Shown piece by piece: positions 34,305 to 42,189 of a stretch of 64,000 bases of DNA (within the stretch, counting starts at the first letter, position 1; each line of letters opens with the position of its first letter). The stretch lies in assembly GCA_038210135.1 (NCBI GenBank), contig JBBQWZ010000012.1:61491-125490 (forward strand), in the 5' to 3' direction. Source of the DNA: JBBQWZ01 sp038210135. Its GTDB lineage: Bacteria > Acidobacteriota > Terriglobia > Bryobacterales > Bryobacteraceae. Below the pieces are notes generated by a model that was given only the letters and a program-made list of their open reading frames with translations, was not told where the DNA came from and did no database searches. A program made the position numbers and the translations under genes.

Positions 34305-36374
34305 ATGAGCGAAACCTCCGTCGTCTTTCCGCCTTCCGCCGGCTTCGTCCGGAACGCGAACGTCCAGGGAATGGACGCCTACCGCGCGCTGTACGACCGC
34401 GCCGCCGAAAATCCGGAAGCCTTCTGGAGCGCCCTCGCCGATTCCGAGCTCGCCTGGTTTGAGAAACCCACGACAACCCTCGAATGGAATCCGCCTTTTG
34501 CCAAATGGTTTGCCGGCGGAAAAATCAACGCGTCTTATAATTGCCTCGACCGCCATCTTGAAACGCAGCCCGATAAAGTCGCCTTTTATTTCGAGGGGGA
34601 ACCGGGCGACAGCGCGACCATCACCTATCGCGAACTCCACGCCCGCGTCTGCCGCTTCGCTAACGTCCTCAAATCCCGCGGCTATAAGTCCGGCGATCGC
34701 AGCGTCATCTACATGCCCATGATTCCCGAGCTCCCCGTCGCCATGCTCGCCTGCGCCCGCCTCGGAATCATGCACTCGGTGGTGTTCGGTGGCTTCTCCG
34801 CTGAGGCGTTGAAAGCCCGCATCCAGGACCTCGGAGCCTCTCTCGTCATCACCGCCGACGGAGGCTGGCGTCGCGGCAAAGAAGTCAAACTCAAGACCGC
34901 CGTCGACGAAGCCCTCCTCGAATGCCCCGCGGTCCGCGATTCCATCGTTTACGCCCGCACGAAAACCGGCGTCCAAATGAAGGAAGGCCGCGACCACTGG
35001 TGGCACGACCTCGAAAAAGGAATGAGCGACGAATGCGACGCTGTCCCGCTCGACGCCGAGCACCCCCTCTTCGCCCTCTACACCAGCGGCACCACCGGCA
35101 AGCCCAAAGGAATCCTCCACACCACCGCCGGCTACCTCCTGCAGGCGAAGATGACCATGCACTGGATCTTCGACATCAAAGACGCGACGAACGGACCAAC
35201 CTCAACCGGCTTGAACCCCGACCGTCAGGGAGGGGACTCCCCCGTCACCCCATCCGCCTTCACCAACCCAGCACCGAACCGCGACCGTAAGGGAGCGGTA
35301 ACTAATCTAGCCAACCCCAACCCCGACGTCTACTGGTGCTCCGCCGACATCGGCTGGGTCACCGGCCACACCTACGTCGTTTACGGACCGCTCGCCGCCG
35401 GAGCCACCTCCGTCATCTACGAGGGCGCCCCTGACCACCCCCAGTGGGATCGCTGGTGGCACATCATCTCGAAGTACAAGGTCAGCATCTTCTACACCTC
35501 GCCGACGGCCATTCGAGCCCTCGTCAAACAAGGCGAAGCCTGGCCCAACAACCACGACCTCTTGAGCCTCCGCCTCCTGGGCTCCGTAGGCGAACCCATC
35601 AATCCCGCCGCCTGGGAGTGGTATCACCGCGTCATCGGCCACGACCGCTGCCCCATCGTCGACACCTGGTGGCAAACCGAAACCGGAGCCATCATGATCG
35701 CGCCTATGCCGGGCGCTGTCGCGCTGAAACCCGGCTCAGGAACGCTGCCGCTCCCCGGAGTCATCGCCGACATCGTGGACTTCGAAGGCAACCCCGTCGG
35801 CCCGGATAAAGAAGGCTTCCTCATCATCAGGAAGCCCTGGCCCAGCATGATCCGCACCATCTGGGGCGACCCCGACCGCTACAAAGAGCAATACTGGAGC
35901 CGCTTTCCCGGCATCTACTTCACCGGAGACGCCGCCCGCCGGGATGCCGACGGCTATTTCTGGGTCTTAGGAAGAGTCGACGACGTCATGAATGTAAGCG
36001 GCCACCGCCTAAGCACCATGGAAGTAGAAAGCGCGCTGGTCCGTCATCCCGCCGTAGCCGAAGCCGCCGTAGTAGGAAAGCCCCACGAAATAACCGGCCA
36101 AGCCGTCTGCGCTTTTGTGACCTTGAAAAAAGGCGACTTCAATCACGAGACGCTAGGAAAAGAATTAAGAAACTGGGTAGCCCACGAAATCGGAGCCTTC
36201 GCGAGGCCGGAGGAGATTCGGTTTGCGGAGGCCTTGCCGAAGACGCGGTCCGGCAAGATCATGCGAAGGCTGTTGCGAGAAATCGTGACGAGTCACACCG
36301 TAGCCGGCGACGTGACCACGCTAGAGGATTTGAGCGTGGTTCAAGCCCTCTCCGCCCAGCACGACGACGACTAA
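34305..36374 (+). CDS. acs: Acetyl-CoA synthetase with in-frame repeat insertion
   Basis: 689 aa from ATG 34305. It forms acetyl-CoA from acetate, ATP and CoA through acetyl-AMP. AMP-binding signature YTSGTTGKPKGILHTTAGYL, DVYWCSADIGWVTGHTYVVY, DTWWQTETGAIMIAPMPG and the C-terminal ALPKTRSGKIMRRLLREI with the catalytic, acetylation-regulated lysine are intact. Between FDIKD and DVYWC, where relatives have only a few residues, 141 bases (35184-35324, 47 codons) are inserted in frame and contain two P1 repeats. Codon style also changes after about 35990 (see findings). The insert may be a tolerated surface loop. Confidence 0.93.
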   Translation: MSETSVVFPPSAGFVRNANVQGMDAYRALYDRAAENPEAFWSALADSELAWFEKPTTTLEWNPPFAKWFAGGKINASYNCLDRHLETQPDKVAFYFEGEPGDSATITYRELHARVCRFANVLKSRGYKSGDRSVIYMPMIPELPVAMLACARLGIMHSVVFGGFSAEALKARIQDLGASLVITADGGWRRGKEVKLKTAVDEALLECPAVRDSIVYARTKTGVQMKEGRDHWWHDLEKGMSDECDAVPLDAEHPLFALYTSGTTGKPKGILHTTAGYLLQAKMTMHWIFDIKDATNGPTSTGLNPDRQGGDSPVTPSAFTNPAPNRDRKGAVTNLANPNPDVYWCSADIGWVTGHTYVVYGPLAAGATSVIYEGAPDHPQWDRWWHIISKYKVSIFYTSPTAIRALVKQGEAWPNNHDLLSLRLLGSVGEPINPAAWEWYHRVIGHDRCPIVDTWWQTETGAIMIAPMPGAVALKPGSGTLPLPGVIADIVDFEGNPVGPDKEGFLIIRKPWPSMIRTIWGDPDRYKEQYWSRFPGIYFTGDAARRDADGYFWVLGRVDDVMNVSGHRLSTMEVESALVRHPAVAEAAVVGKPHEITGQAVCAFVTLKKGDFNHETLGKELRNWVAHEIGAFARPEEIRFAEALPKTRSGKIMRRLLREIVTSHTVAGDVTTLEDLSVVQALSAQHDDD
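35216..35298 (-). repeat. Two P1 hairpins inside the acs reading frame
   Basis: CCCCGACCGTCAGGGAGGGG (35216-35235) and CCGCGACCGTAAGGGAGCGG (35279-35298), same orientation, one of each subtype. They are read in frame as parts of NPDRQGG and NRDRKGA. Confidence 0.9.
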
Positions 36375-36403
36375 TTCCCCGCAACCAGAGCAACCGGATC
36401 GAA

Positions 36404-36423
36404 CCCCGACCTTCAGGGAGGGG
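36404..36423 (-). repeat. P1 hairpin repeat
   Basis: CCCCGACCTTCAGGGAGGGG in the gap just after acs; same orientation and nearly the same sequence as the first copy inside acs. Confidence 0.85.
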
Positions 36424-36494
36424 ACCTACGATTCTAATAACCCCGCCCGTGAAGGCGGGTATTCGGGCAATCGACCATCTACAATAGGAGTGCC

Positions 36495-36827
36495 ATGGCG
36501 CGTCAACTTGAGGCCGTCTACGAACACGGAGTCTTGCGACCCCTGGAGCCGCTCACTTTGCCGGAACACCAGCGTGTCCGCTTAACCATCGAAGACCAGA
36601 CCGCGCCCGCAAACCCACCCATCAACGATCGCCACGAAGAATTTCAGTGGCTCGCCCACCTCTCTGGTCCGTATGCCGGTCAGTGGGTCGCCCTGGATGG
36701 CAGTCGTCTCGTGGCCCACGGCAACGAGCTCGCAACCGTCAGCGCTGCGGCCCGAGCCGCCGGAGTGGATCGTCCCCTTCTGACTCATCTCCCTCCCGAG
36801 CGAGAGTTACCCTTCGCCGGTTGGTAG
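36495..36827 (+). CDS. DUF104 (AF2212-type)/DUF5678 protein, antitoxin-like
   Basis: 110 aa, with AGGAG nine bases before the ATG. Residues 1-35 match the DUF104 (AF2212/PG0164) domain: LEAVYEHGVLRPLEPLTLPE followed by HQRVRLTI; this domain is annotated as antitoxin-like. Residues 50-105 match DUF5678: YAGQWVALDGSRLVAHGNEL and AAGVDRPLLTHLP. It is followed 21 bases later by a retropepsin-like protease gene, so the two probably act together. The role is inferred only from the family name and pairing. Confidence 0.78.
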   Translation: MARQLEAVYEHGVLRPLEPLTLPEHQRVRLTIEDQTAPANPPINDRHEEFQWLAHLSGPYAGQWVALDGSRLVAHGNELATVSAAARAAGVDRPLLTHLPPERELPFAGW

Positions 36828-36848
36828 TGGACCGGGCAAGGTCAGCCG

Positions 36849-37337
36849 ATGCATCAGCTTTCGTTCACGCAAACTCACTCCTACGCAGGTCGCGACACGA
36901 GCATCGCGCTACCGGTCGTGCTCACCTCCGGTGCAAGGCATGTTGACCTGGTCGCGAGTCTGGATACAGGCGCTTCGCATTGCTTGTTCGAGAACGGCTA
37001 CGCGGTCGAGCTTGGCCTGGACGTAACGGCCGGAAGGTTAATGCGATTTCGAACCGCCAACAGCACCTTCGACGCCTTCGGTCACGAGCTTGAAATCGAA
37101 GTCCTTGGAATAGTCACTCGTTCGACCGTCTATTTTTTCGCCGATGCCGCAATCCGAAAACACGTCCTAGGCCGGGGAGGCTGGTTGGACCGCGTTCGAG
37201 TCGGTCTGGTCGATCACGATCGGCAACTTTTCCTCGCCCCTCACGGAGCACCCGAGTCATCGTGCCCGCCATATCCGAAGCCGCCGCCGCCGCAAAGCCC
37301 CACGAGATCACCGGCCAAGCCGTCTGCGCCTTCGTAA
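36849..37337 (+). CDS. Retropepsin-like aspartic protease, with foreign C-terminal tail
   Basis: 162 aa. A clan AA (retroviral-type) aspartic protease has one catalytic motif, VDLVASLDTGASHCLFENGY, and acts as a dimer. The usual C-terminal strands are seen in LGRGGWLDRVRVGLVDHDRQ and LFLAPH, where relatives end soon after (about residue 136). The last 25 residues (Pro- and Ser-rich) are read out of frame from an acs remnant that begins near 37265. The original stop was therefore probably lost. It may be a toxin or processing enzyme partnered with the upstream DUF104/DUF5678 protein. Confidence 0.7.
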   Translation: MHQLSFTQTHSYAGRDTSIALPVVLTSGARHVDLVASLDTGASHCLFENGYAVELGLDVTAGRLMRFRTANSTFDAFGHELEIEVLGIVTRSTVYFFADAAIRKHVLGRGGWLDRVRVGLVDHDRQLFLAPHGAPESSCPPYPKPPPPQSPTRSPAKPSAPS

Positions 37338-37745
37338 CTCTAACAGGCTGCTGAAAAACCCTCCGAGGCCGCCCCTTGCGAAAATGACTCCGCGATTAGA
37401 GGCGCTATACGCAATCGCGACGCGACGGGTAGAGGTTCGACGACCCCAAATTTAAGGCCGTTGAGGCGTCGGGAAGAGTTTTTCAGCACCCTGCTAAAAA
37501 AGGGAGAGGACGATCACGGCGTATTAGGAAAAGAACTAAGAACCTGGGTAGCCCCCGAAATCGGAGCCTTCGCCAGACCAGAAGAAATCCGCTTCGCCGA
37601 AGCCCTACCAAAAACAAGAAGTCGCAAAATCATGCGCCGCCTATTAGGCGAAATCGTAACCTCGCATACCGTAGCCGGAGACGTCACAACGCTGGAAGAT
37701 CTAAGCGTGGTTCAGCAGTTGAGTGCGCAGAATGACGAGGACTAA
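37265..37745 (+). pseudogene. acs 3' end remnant, interrupted by a MITE
   Basis: This stretch matches the last 110 codons of acs (36043-36374): PHEITGQAVCAFVTL, then LGKELRTWVAPEIGAFARPE and GDVTTLEDLSVVQQLSAQND, ending in the same stop position. Most differences from acs are silent, so the copy evolved under selection before decaying. The catalytic TRSGK is TRSRK. It has no upstream part and no start. Removing the 150-bp element at 37344-37493 and one CTAA restores the frame exactly. Codons resemble the middle of acs more than its present 3' end. Confidence 0.88.
37344..37493. mobile_element. 150-bp MITE with terminal inverted repeats and CTAA target duplication
   Basis: Ends are CAGGCTGCTGAAAAACCCTC and, on the other strand, CAGGGTGCTGAAAAACTCTT. 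It is flanked by CTAA on both sides (37340-37343, 37494-37497). It has no coding capacity. A CTAA duplication fits the YTAR target preference known for IS5-type elements, which suggests mobilisation in trans by such a transposase elsewhere. Confidence 0.88.
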
Positions 37746-37750
37746 TCCTA

Positions 37751-38398
37751 CTATAGCGATTGGACGATTGATCGAAAGGAATTAAAGCTGGGCGAAGAGT
37801 TGTCGCTGACCTTCATTCGAGGCGATATATTCTCGGCCCAGCGGTATTTTTCCGTCCCCACGGCTTGCCAGCCCGCTTCAGAGAGTATTTTGGCTCCGCC
37901 AGGAAAGACGGCGTCAGCCAGCTTTTCCCAGGTTCCGCAGATACTGTCGTTAACGTAGGAAGCCAGGACGCCATTGTCAGCGTGGGGGTAAGCCAACATA
38001 ACGGCCGGTATGTCTCCTAAGAGCCAAGCTTCCCCTTCTTCAATAGCAAGGCAGAACTGTGTGCGGGGCCGAGGGTTACATTGATGAAGAACTGCATTCA
38101 ATTCCGCTAAGAAACTTGGCGCGTCCCTCCGGTCAAGGTCGCACACTAAAACGACGACCGCTTCGTAGTCGTTACCGTAACCTTTAAACGTTCGACCGTA
38201 GCCCTTTAGAAGTTTCGGTAGATTAGTCAGCAAAATGCGTTTCTGCGGATCTGAAGCATCTCTCATGTGCTTCGGAATCCGACCTATCCCCTTATAGGCG
38301 TGAATCCTAAAAGTATAGTCGGAGTCGACTATATTAGGCACTAAGATTTCCAACATCTTTTTGCCGGACACGTCCTCTACCAAGAATTCAATATGCAC
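37751..38398 (-). CDS. DUF4276-like (Toprim-related) protein of an ATPase pair
   Basis: 215 aa from GTG 38398, five bases after the ATPase stop with AAGG as ribosome site. MHIEFLVEDVSGKKMLEILV at the N terminus, VVVLVCDLDRRDAPSFLAEL (DxD) and TQFCLAIEEGEAWLLGDIPA are the acidic motifs expected of DUF4276/RloB proteins, which are related to Toprim nucleases. Base composition is clearly lower in GC than the housekeeping genes. Together with the upstream AAA ATPase it looks like the two-part layout of AbiL- or PARIS-type defence systems, but the exact system is not identified. Confidence 0.72.
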   Translation of the reverse strand: MHIEFLVEDVSGKKMLEILVPNIVDSDYTFRIHAYKGIGRIPKHMRDASDPQKRILLTNLPKLLKGYGRTFKGYGNDYEAVVVLVCDLDRRDAPSFLAELNAVLHQCNPRPRTQFCLAIEEGEAWLLGDIPAVMLAYPHADNGVLASYVNDSICGTWEKLADAVFPGGAKILSEAGWQAVGTEKYRWAENISPRMKVSDNSSPSFNSFRSIVQSL

Positions 38399-38403
38399 TG
38401 AAG

Positions 38404-39696
38404 TTACCTTGCATCTAAGTAATCGCTATACCAAAGTCCACCTAGCGGCAAACCCTCTTTGACCATATTCTCGACGGTTAGATCATCACTGGCTCTCCGA
38501 ATTTCCGAGAAACCGTCGTGCCCTTTCTCCAAAATCCATACCTCTGACGGGGACAGGGCGTCGACAAAATAAGGTTGGTGGGTCGTCACAAAGACTTGAG
38601 AGCCAGTTTTCTGCCCTGTTGCATGTTCTCGAAACTCCCTGGCAAGAGCTTCTAGCAGTTTATGATAGAGTCCATTCTCTGGCTCCTCTACGCAAAGGAA
38701 AGGCGGGGGCGCAGGATCTTCCAACAGAAGAAGATAGGCAAAGACTTTGAGCGTGCCGTCGGACATCTGTTGTGCGTAAAATGGGTCCTCGAAGCCTTTG
38801 TCGTTAAAACGGAGCAGTAAACGACCGTCCGGTGTTTTTTCAGTGTCTATTCTTCTGATTCCAGGGATTTTATGCGCGATCCGATCAAGGATGGAGCTGA
38901 ATTTCTTTTTATATTCACGCTCCATAAATTGCACGACGTTCCCAAGATTATCGCCGTGGACATTCAAGTGTCGCTGCGGTCCAGCAAGAGGGAGGCTGCG
39001 TGCGGCGTCAGGGCTAAAATAACTCAAATACCAGCCTTCGATAAAGCGCCTAAACGCCGAGATTCTAGGGTGCTGTTTCAATGACCCGAGTGTCGCAATG
39101 CCGAGCTTTCTTCGATCATCTAACTCAACAACTTCGGTTTCTCTGCTTTCCTCCTCGCTTTCGGTGCTCTTGATCGTTTCTATCAAGTCTTTAAGGTCAA
39201 AATCATCTTTGTCTTCATCGATCTGCTGACCCTCCGTATCACCTCGCCAAACAACGCCCTTACCATCGTTCAGTATGAGGAATGAAAACGGCCAGCCACG
39301 CTTTTGGCCCTTTCGACGTTGCCTGAGGCGTTCCCGCAGGACGTACGGGCGGCCGCTATCATCCCGATCAATGGACAATTCATAAGTAATTGGGCGCGCA
39401 TTACCATCTTCTTTGTAATAGACCTCAAACTGTATCGGTCCGTCTGCACCCTGGGATTTCACGCGCTCGAATCCTCCACGACCCCGAGCGTCAAAAGCCT
39501 CTTCGACGCCTGTTCGGAGACAATCAGCCAGAAACCCAAAAGCATCGAAGAGAGTACTCTTCCCTGCGCTGTTCTTGCCAATCACAGCCGTCATAGGGGT
39601 AAGTGGCTCTGGTTTCTGTACGCTCAATACTTTGCCCAAAGTCACGTCTCGCAGAGCCCGAAAATTACGGATTCGGATGCCTTCGATTCTAGCCAT
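38404..39696 (-). CDS. AAA family ATPase (AAA_15/AAA_21, SMC-like), putative defence sensor
   Basis: 430 aa. Walker A is TAVIGKNSAGKSTLFDAFGF near the N terminus, after RIEGIRIRNFRALRDV. An insertion of about 200 residues separates it from the signature-like AQQMSDGTLKVFAYLLLLED, Walker B PFLCVEEPENGLYHKLLEAL and the H-loop FVTTHQPYFVDALSP. This is an SMC/ABC-like ATPase as found in OLD, RloA, AbiL and PARIS systems. It lacks its own Toprim domain, which is supplied by the gene five bases downstream. Lower GC and flanking repeats suggest transfer. Confidence 0.82.
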   Translation of the reverse strand: MARIEGIRIRNFRALRDVTLGKVLSVQKPEPLTPMTAVIGKNSAGKSTLFDAFGFLADCLRTGVEEAFDARGRGGFERVKSQGADGPIQFEVYYKEDGNARPITYELSIDRDDSGRPYVLRERLRQRRKGQKRGWPFSFLILNDGKGVVWRGDTEGQQIDEDKDDFDLKDLIETIKSTESEEESRETEVVELDDRRKLGIATLGSLKQHPRISAFRRFIEGWYLSYFSPDAARSLPLAGPQRHLNVHGDNLGNVVQFMEREYKKKFSSILDRIAHKIPGIRRIDTEKTPDGRLLLRFNDKGFEDPFYAQQMSDGTLKVFAYLLLLEDPAPPPFLCVEEPENGLYHKLLEALAREFREHATGQKTGSQVFVTTHQPYFVDALSPSEVWILEKGHDGFSEIRRASDDLTVENMVKEGLPLGGLWYSDYLDAR

Positions 39697-39921
39697 GATA
39701 TTTACCCTCGGGTGAGTTTAAGTCTAACGCAGGAAACTGGGGGGCGGAAACTGGGGGCGGTTCGTTGCCTAAGAAGCTTAGGGGCGGAAACCGTGTCAAC
39801 GAATGATTGACACGATTGTTTACACGATTGTTTACAGCGGTTTCTTTTTCGCCGGCCACCTCTACGAGATCGTAGGGCGGAACTGTGCCAAGGGTGCCTG
39901 GAGAGAATTATTTCAGTTGCC
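39697..39921. repeat. P4 hairpin region with GGCGGAAAC boxes
   Basis: Three GGCGGAAAC-type boxes (39750, 39761 partial, 39782) precede a hairpin, GTGTCAA-CGAATGA-TTGACAC, at 39793-39813. A CACGATTGTTTA direct repeat follows. No gene is seen in these 225 bases. Confidence 0.75.
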
Positions 39922-40119
39922 CTACTCTTTCCTCGCCCACCTGGAAGCCGTCAGCGACATGATGGCGACACCAAAGAGCATGCCGGAAGCGAGGAGGCCC
40001 AGAATATCGGAGCCGTGCAAGCCAGCCGCTTCGATTCGAGGTTTGCCCAAATTGCTCAGCAAAACCATCGTTCCCATGAACGCAAAGCCCAGACTGGCAA
40101 ATACGCTACCCTTCTTCAT
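39922..40119 (-). CDS. Small two-helix membrane protein, copy A
   Basis: 65 aa from ATG 40119 with AAGGAG before it; an upstream ATG at 40161 would add 14 residues but lacks this site. Two hydrophobic segments, ASLGFAFMGTMVLLSNLG and DILGLLASGMLFGVAIMSL, surround a conserved centre GKPRIEAAGLHGSD; the end is LTASRWARKE. No family is recognised. About 50 of 65 residues are the same as in copy B at 40401, on the opposite strand 281 bases away, so this is an inverted duplication. Confidence 0.78.
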   Translation of the reverse strand: MKKGSVFASLGFAFMGTMVLLSNLGKPRIEAAGLHGSDILGLLASGMLFGVAIMSLTASRWARKE

Positions 40120-40400
40120 GCAAGCTCCTTCGGCCCGAAAGGCTGAGAACTTTTCCTCCATCCCCTCAATATCTTAGCGATGGGGACGCATGCCACGATT
40201 CGCACCCGCCGGACTCCCCCAGCACGTGACCCACAGCGGGAGCGCCAGGAACACCCTCTACCGCGTATGGTCTTGATGGCCGCGGCGGGGAGGTGGATAA
40301 TGAGGATGTCAGTCTTGACCTCCTCGGCTCTTACCGTGAAACGGTAGCACCGTTTCTGTCATAATATCTGGAGGCCAGAATCCGGGCCGAAGGAGTTTGC

Positions 40401-40598
40401 ATGAATAAGAGTAGCCTACTTGCCGGTCTGACCTTTGCGTTTTTAGGAACGATGGCGCTGCTGAACAATTTGGGCAAACCGCGGATCGAGGCGGCCCACT
40501 TGCACGGCACCGATATTCTGGGCCTCGTCGCTTCCGGGATGTTCTTTGGCGTCGCCATCATGGTGCTGACGGCTTCCAGATGGGCGAGGAAACAGTAG
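40401..40598 (+). CDS. Small two-helix membrane protein, copy B
   Basis: 65 aa with AAGGAGTTTGC directly before the ATG, the same leader as copy A. It shares NLGKPRIEAA, LHG, DILGL, FGVAIM and LTASRWARK with copy A. The two genes are divergent and share one 281-base upstream region, in which no other gene is seen. Conservation of reading frame and leader in both copies shows they are real genes. The function is unknown; a small inner-membrane protein is likely. Confidence 0.78.
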   Translation: MNKSSLLAGLTFAFLGTMALLNNLGKPRIEAAHLHGTDILGLVASGMFFGVAIMVLTASRWARKQ

Positions 40599-40865
40599 GG
40601 CGCGCGGGTTATGCTTCATCCCGGCGGAAACCGGACGGCGGAAACCGGACGGCGGAAACCGGACGCAACGGGGGCGGAAACCGTGGCAATGATGCATGGA
40701 CCGATGATTGGGCGGAACCATGTCGATCATACCTGGACACGATTGCTCCCGCGGGGCGGAAACCGGTAAGGGCGGAAACTGCGTCAACGGGTGATTGACG
40801 CAATTGGTGAGATCGAATTCAGCGGTTCGCATGTAAAGCGAGTCGCCGCGCAGTCCGATAGATAG
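40599..40865. repeat. P4 hairpin region with 14-bp tandem repeats
   Basis: Three exact tandem copies of CGGCGGAAACCGGA (40622-40663), further GGCGGAAAC boxes, and a P4 hairpin TGCGTCAA-CGGGTGA-TTGACGCA at 40780-40802. No gene is seen. Confidence 0.85.
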
Positions 40866-41864
40866 ATGATGGCGACTCATCTTCCCAGCCTGCCGCAGGA
40901 TGGCGTGATCACCTCCGGAACGGCGGCGAAAGTAGCCTCCGGTTTGCTGTTTGGAATCTTCGCTACCTTCCTGAAAGTCGTCGCGGCGTACTGCGTGTTC
41001 TGCGTCGTCGTCGCACTGGTCCGGTTCCCGTTTCACACCGATTCCGTAGTCGCGCGAAGCGTTCCGCCTCAGGCGAACGACTATTACGCCCGGATTTACG
41101 CCGTGCCCGCCAAGCCGGTCCCTGCCGCCGAACCTAGCCCGGACAAGTACGTCGCCATCGCCAAGGAATCGATTTCTTCTCTCGCTCTCGTGCCGATCGT
41201 GAAAGAGTTTGTCCGCAAATACGGCCTCGAGAACGCCCGCGTCCTCGACGTGGGAGCCGGAACGGGCTATCTGCAGGACGTCGTCGGGGACTACGTCGGG
41301 CTGGACATTTCGCCCGAAGCCGCCCGCTTCTATCACAAGCCCTTCATCCAAGCCTCGGCTACGGAAATGCCGGTCCCCGACAATAGTTTCGGCGCGATCT
41401 GGTCGATTTTCGTCCTCGAACACGTACCCAATCCGGAACAGGCTCTTCTCGAAATGCGGCGCGCGGTCAAACCTGGCGGGATCATTTATCTCGCGCCGGC
41501 CTGGGATTGCCAATCCTGGTACGCCAACGGCTACTCCGTCCGCCCGTTATCGGACCTCGACTGGACAGGCAAGCTGTACAAGGCCGCAATTCCTGTGCTC
41601 GAATTCGCTCCTCTGAAGATGCTGTCCGTCATCCTTACCCGCGTCGGGTTGCGGACCGGGCGCCTTGCTGGTGGACCCTCCGTCCTCCATTACCGTCCGC
41701 TAAAGGCCAATTACGAGCAGTATTGGATGCCCGATAGCGACGCGATCAACTCGCTCGATCGGGATGAGATGCGGACCTGGTTCACCTCGCGCGGCGACGA
41801 GTGCCTGAACTGCGAAGGCGCGCTCTGGAGCATGGACGCCCTGGTGATCAAAGTCCGCAAGTAG
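40866..41864 (+). CDS. Membrane-anchored class I SAM-dependent methyltransferase
   Basis: 332 aa (ATG 40866 or 40869). A hydrophobic anchor, LFGIFATFLKVVAAYCVFCV with VVALVRF, lies at about 28-55. The methyltransferase domain has NARVLDVGAGTGYLQDVVGD (motif I), YVGLDISPEAARFYHKPFIQ, and AIWSIFVLEHVPNPEQALLE with MRRAVKPGGIIYLAP. This Methyltransf_11 type works on small molecules or lipids; the substrate is not predictable. It sits between P4 repeats in the accessory stretch. Confidence 0.85.
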   Translation: MMATHLPSLPQDGVITSGTAAKVASGLLFGIFATFLKVVAAYCVFCVVVALVRFPFHTDSVVARSVPPQANDYYARIYAVPAKPVPAAEPSPDKYVAIAKESISSLALVPIVKEFVRKYGLENARVLDVGAGTGYLQDVVGDYVGLDISPEAARFYHKPFIQASATEMPVPDNSFGAIWSIFVLEHVPNPEQALLEMRRAVKPGGIIYLAPAWDCQSWYANGYSVRPLSDLDWTGKLYKAAIPVLEFAPLKMLSVILTRVGLRTGRLAGGPSVLHYRPLKANYEQYWMPDSDAINSLDRDEMRTWFTSRGDECLNCEGALWSMDALVIKVRK

Positions 41865-41932
41865 GTCGTTCGCTTACCGCGCGCACTGGCAGGCGTAGCA
41901 AGTTCCGTAGTCGCCGTCGCGGTGCTCCGCGG

Positions 41933-42124
41933 TTACTGCGCAGAAAAGGTCAACAGAGCGATCGACGGCAGCAGTTCCATCGCCCAAACGGTCAGCAAAT
42001 ACACCCGAGGCTTGGGGACAAAGCGATCGGCCCAGCTCGCGATCCACAGAAAAATCACCGGCAGCACGATGCCGGCATAATGCCCGAAGGCGATGAATCC
42101 GGTGGTGCTAAATAACATTCGCAT
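41933..42124 (-). CDS. Small membrane protein, possibly 5'-truncated
   Basis: 63 aa from ATG 42124 (or 42118). Two membrane segments, GFIAFGHYAGIVLPVIFLWI and VYLLTVWAMELLPSIALLTF. There is no clear ribosome site, and P4-type repeats lie directly upstream at 42190-42240, so the gene may have lost its original 5' part. No family is recognised. Confidence 0.4.
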   Translation of the reverse strand: MRMLFSTTGFIAFGHYAGIVLPVIFLWIASWADRFVPKPRVYLLTVWAMELLPSIALLTFSAQ

Positions 42125-42189
42125 CGCCACAAACGTGCTGCTGTTCAGCAATTGCGGCGACGACGGCGGTATAGGTTCCCGCCAAGGAT

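Noticed and set aside
37461..37745. A separate short acs-like gene starting inside the MITE
   Set aside because: Its first codons are MITE sequence and the rest matches only the acs C terminus. It is the remnant described above.
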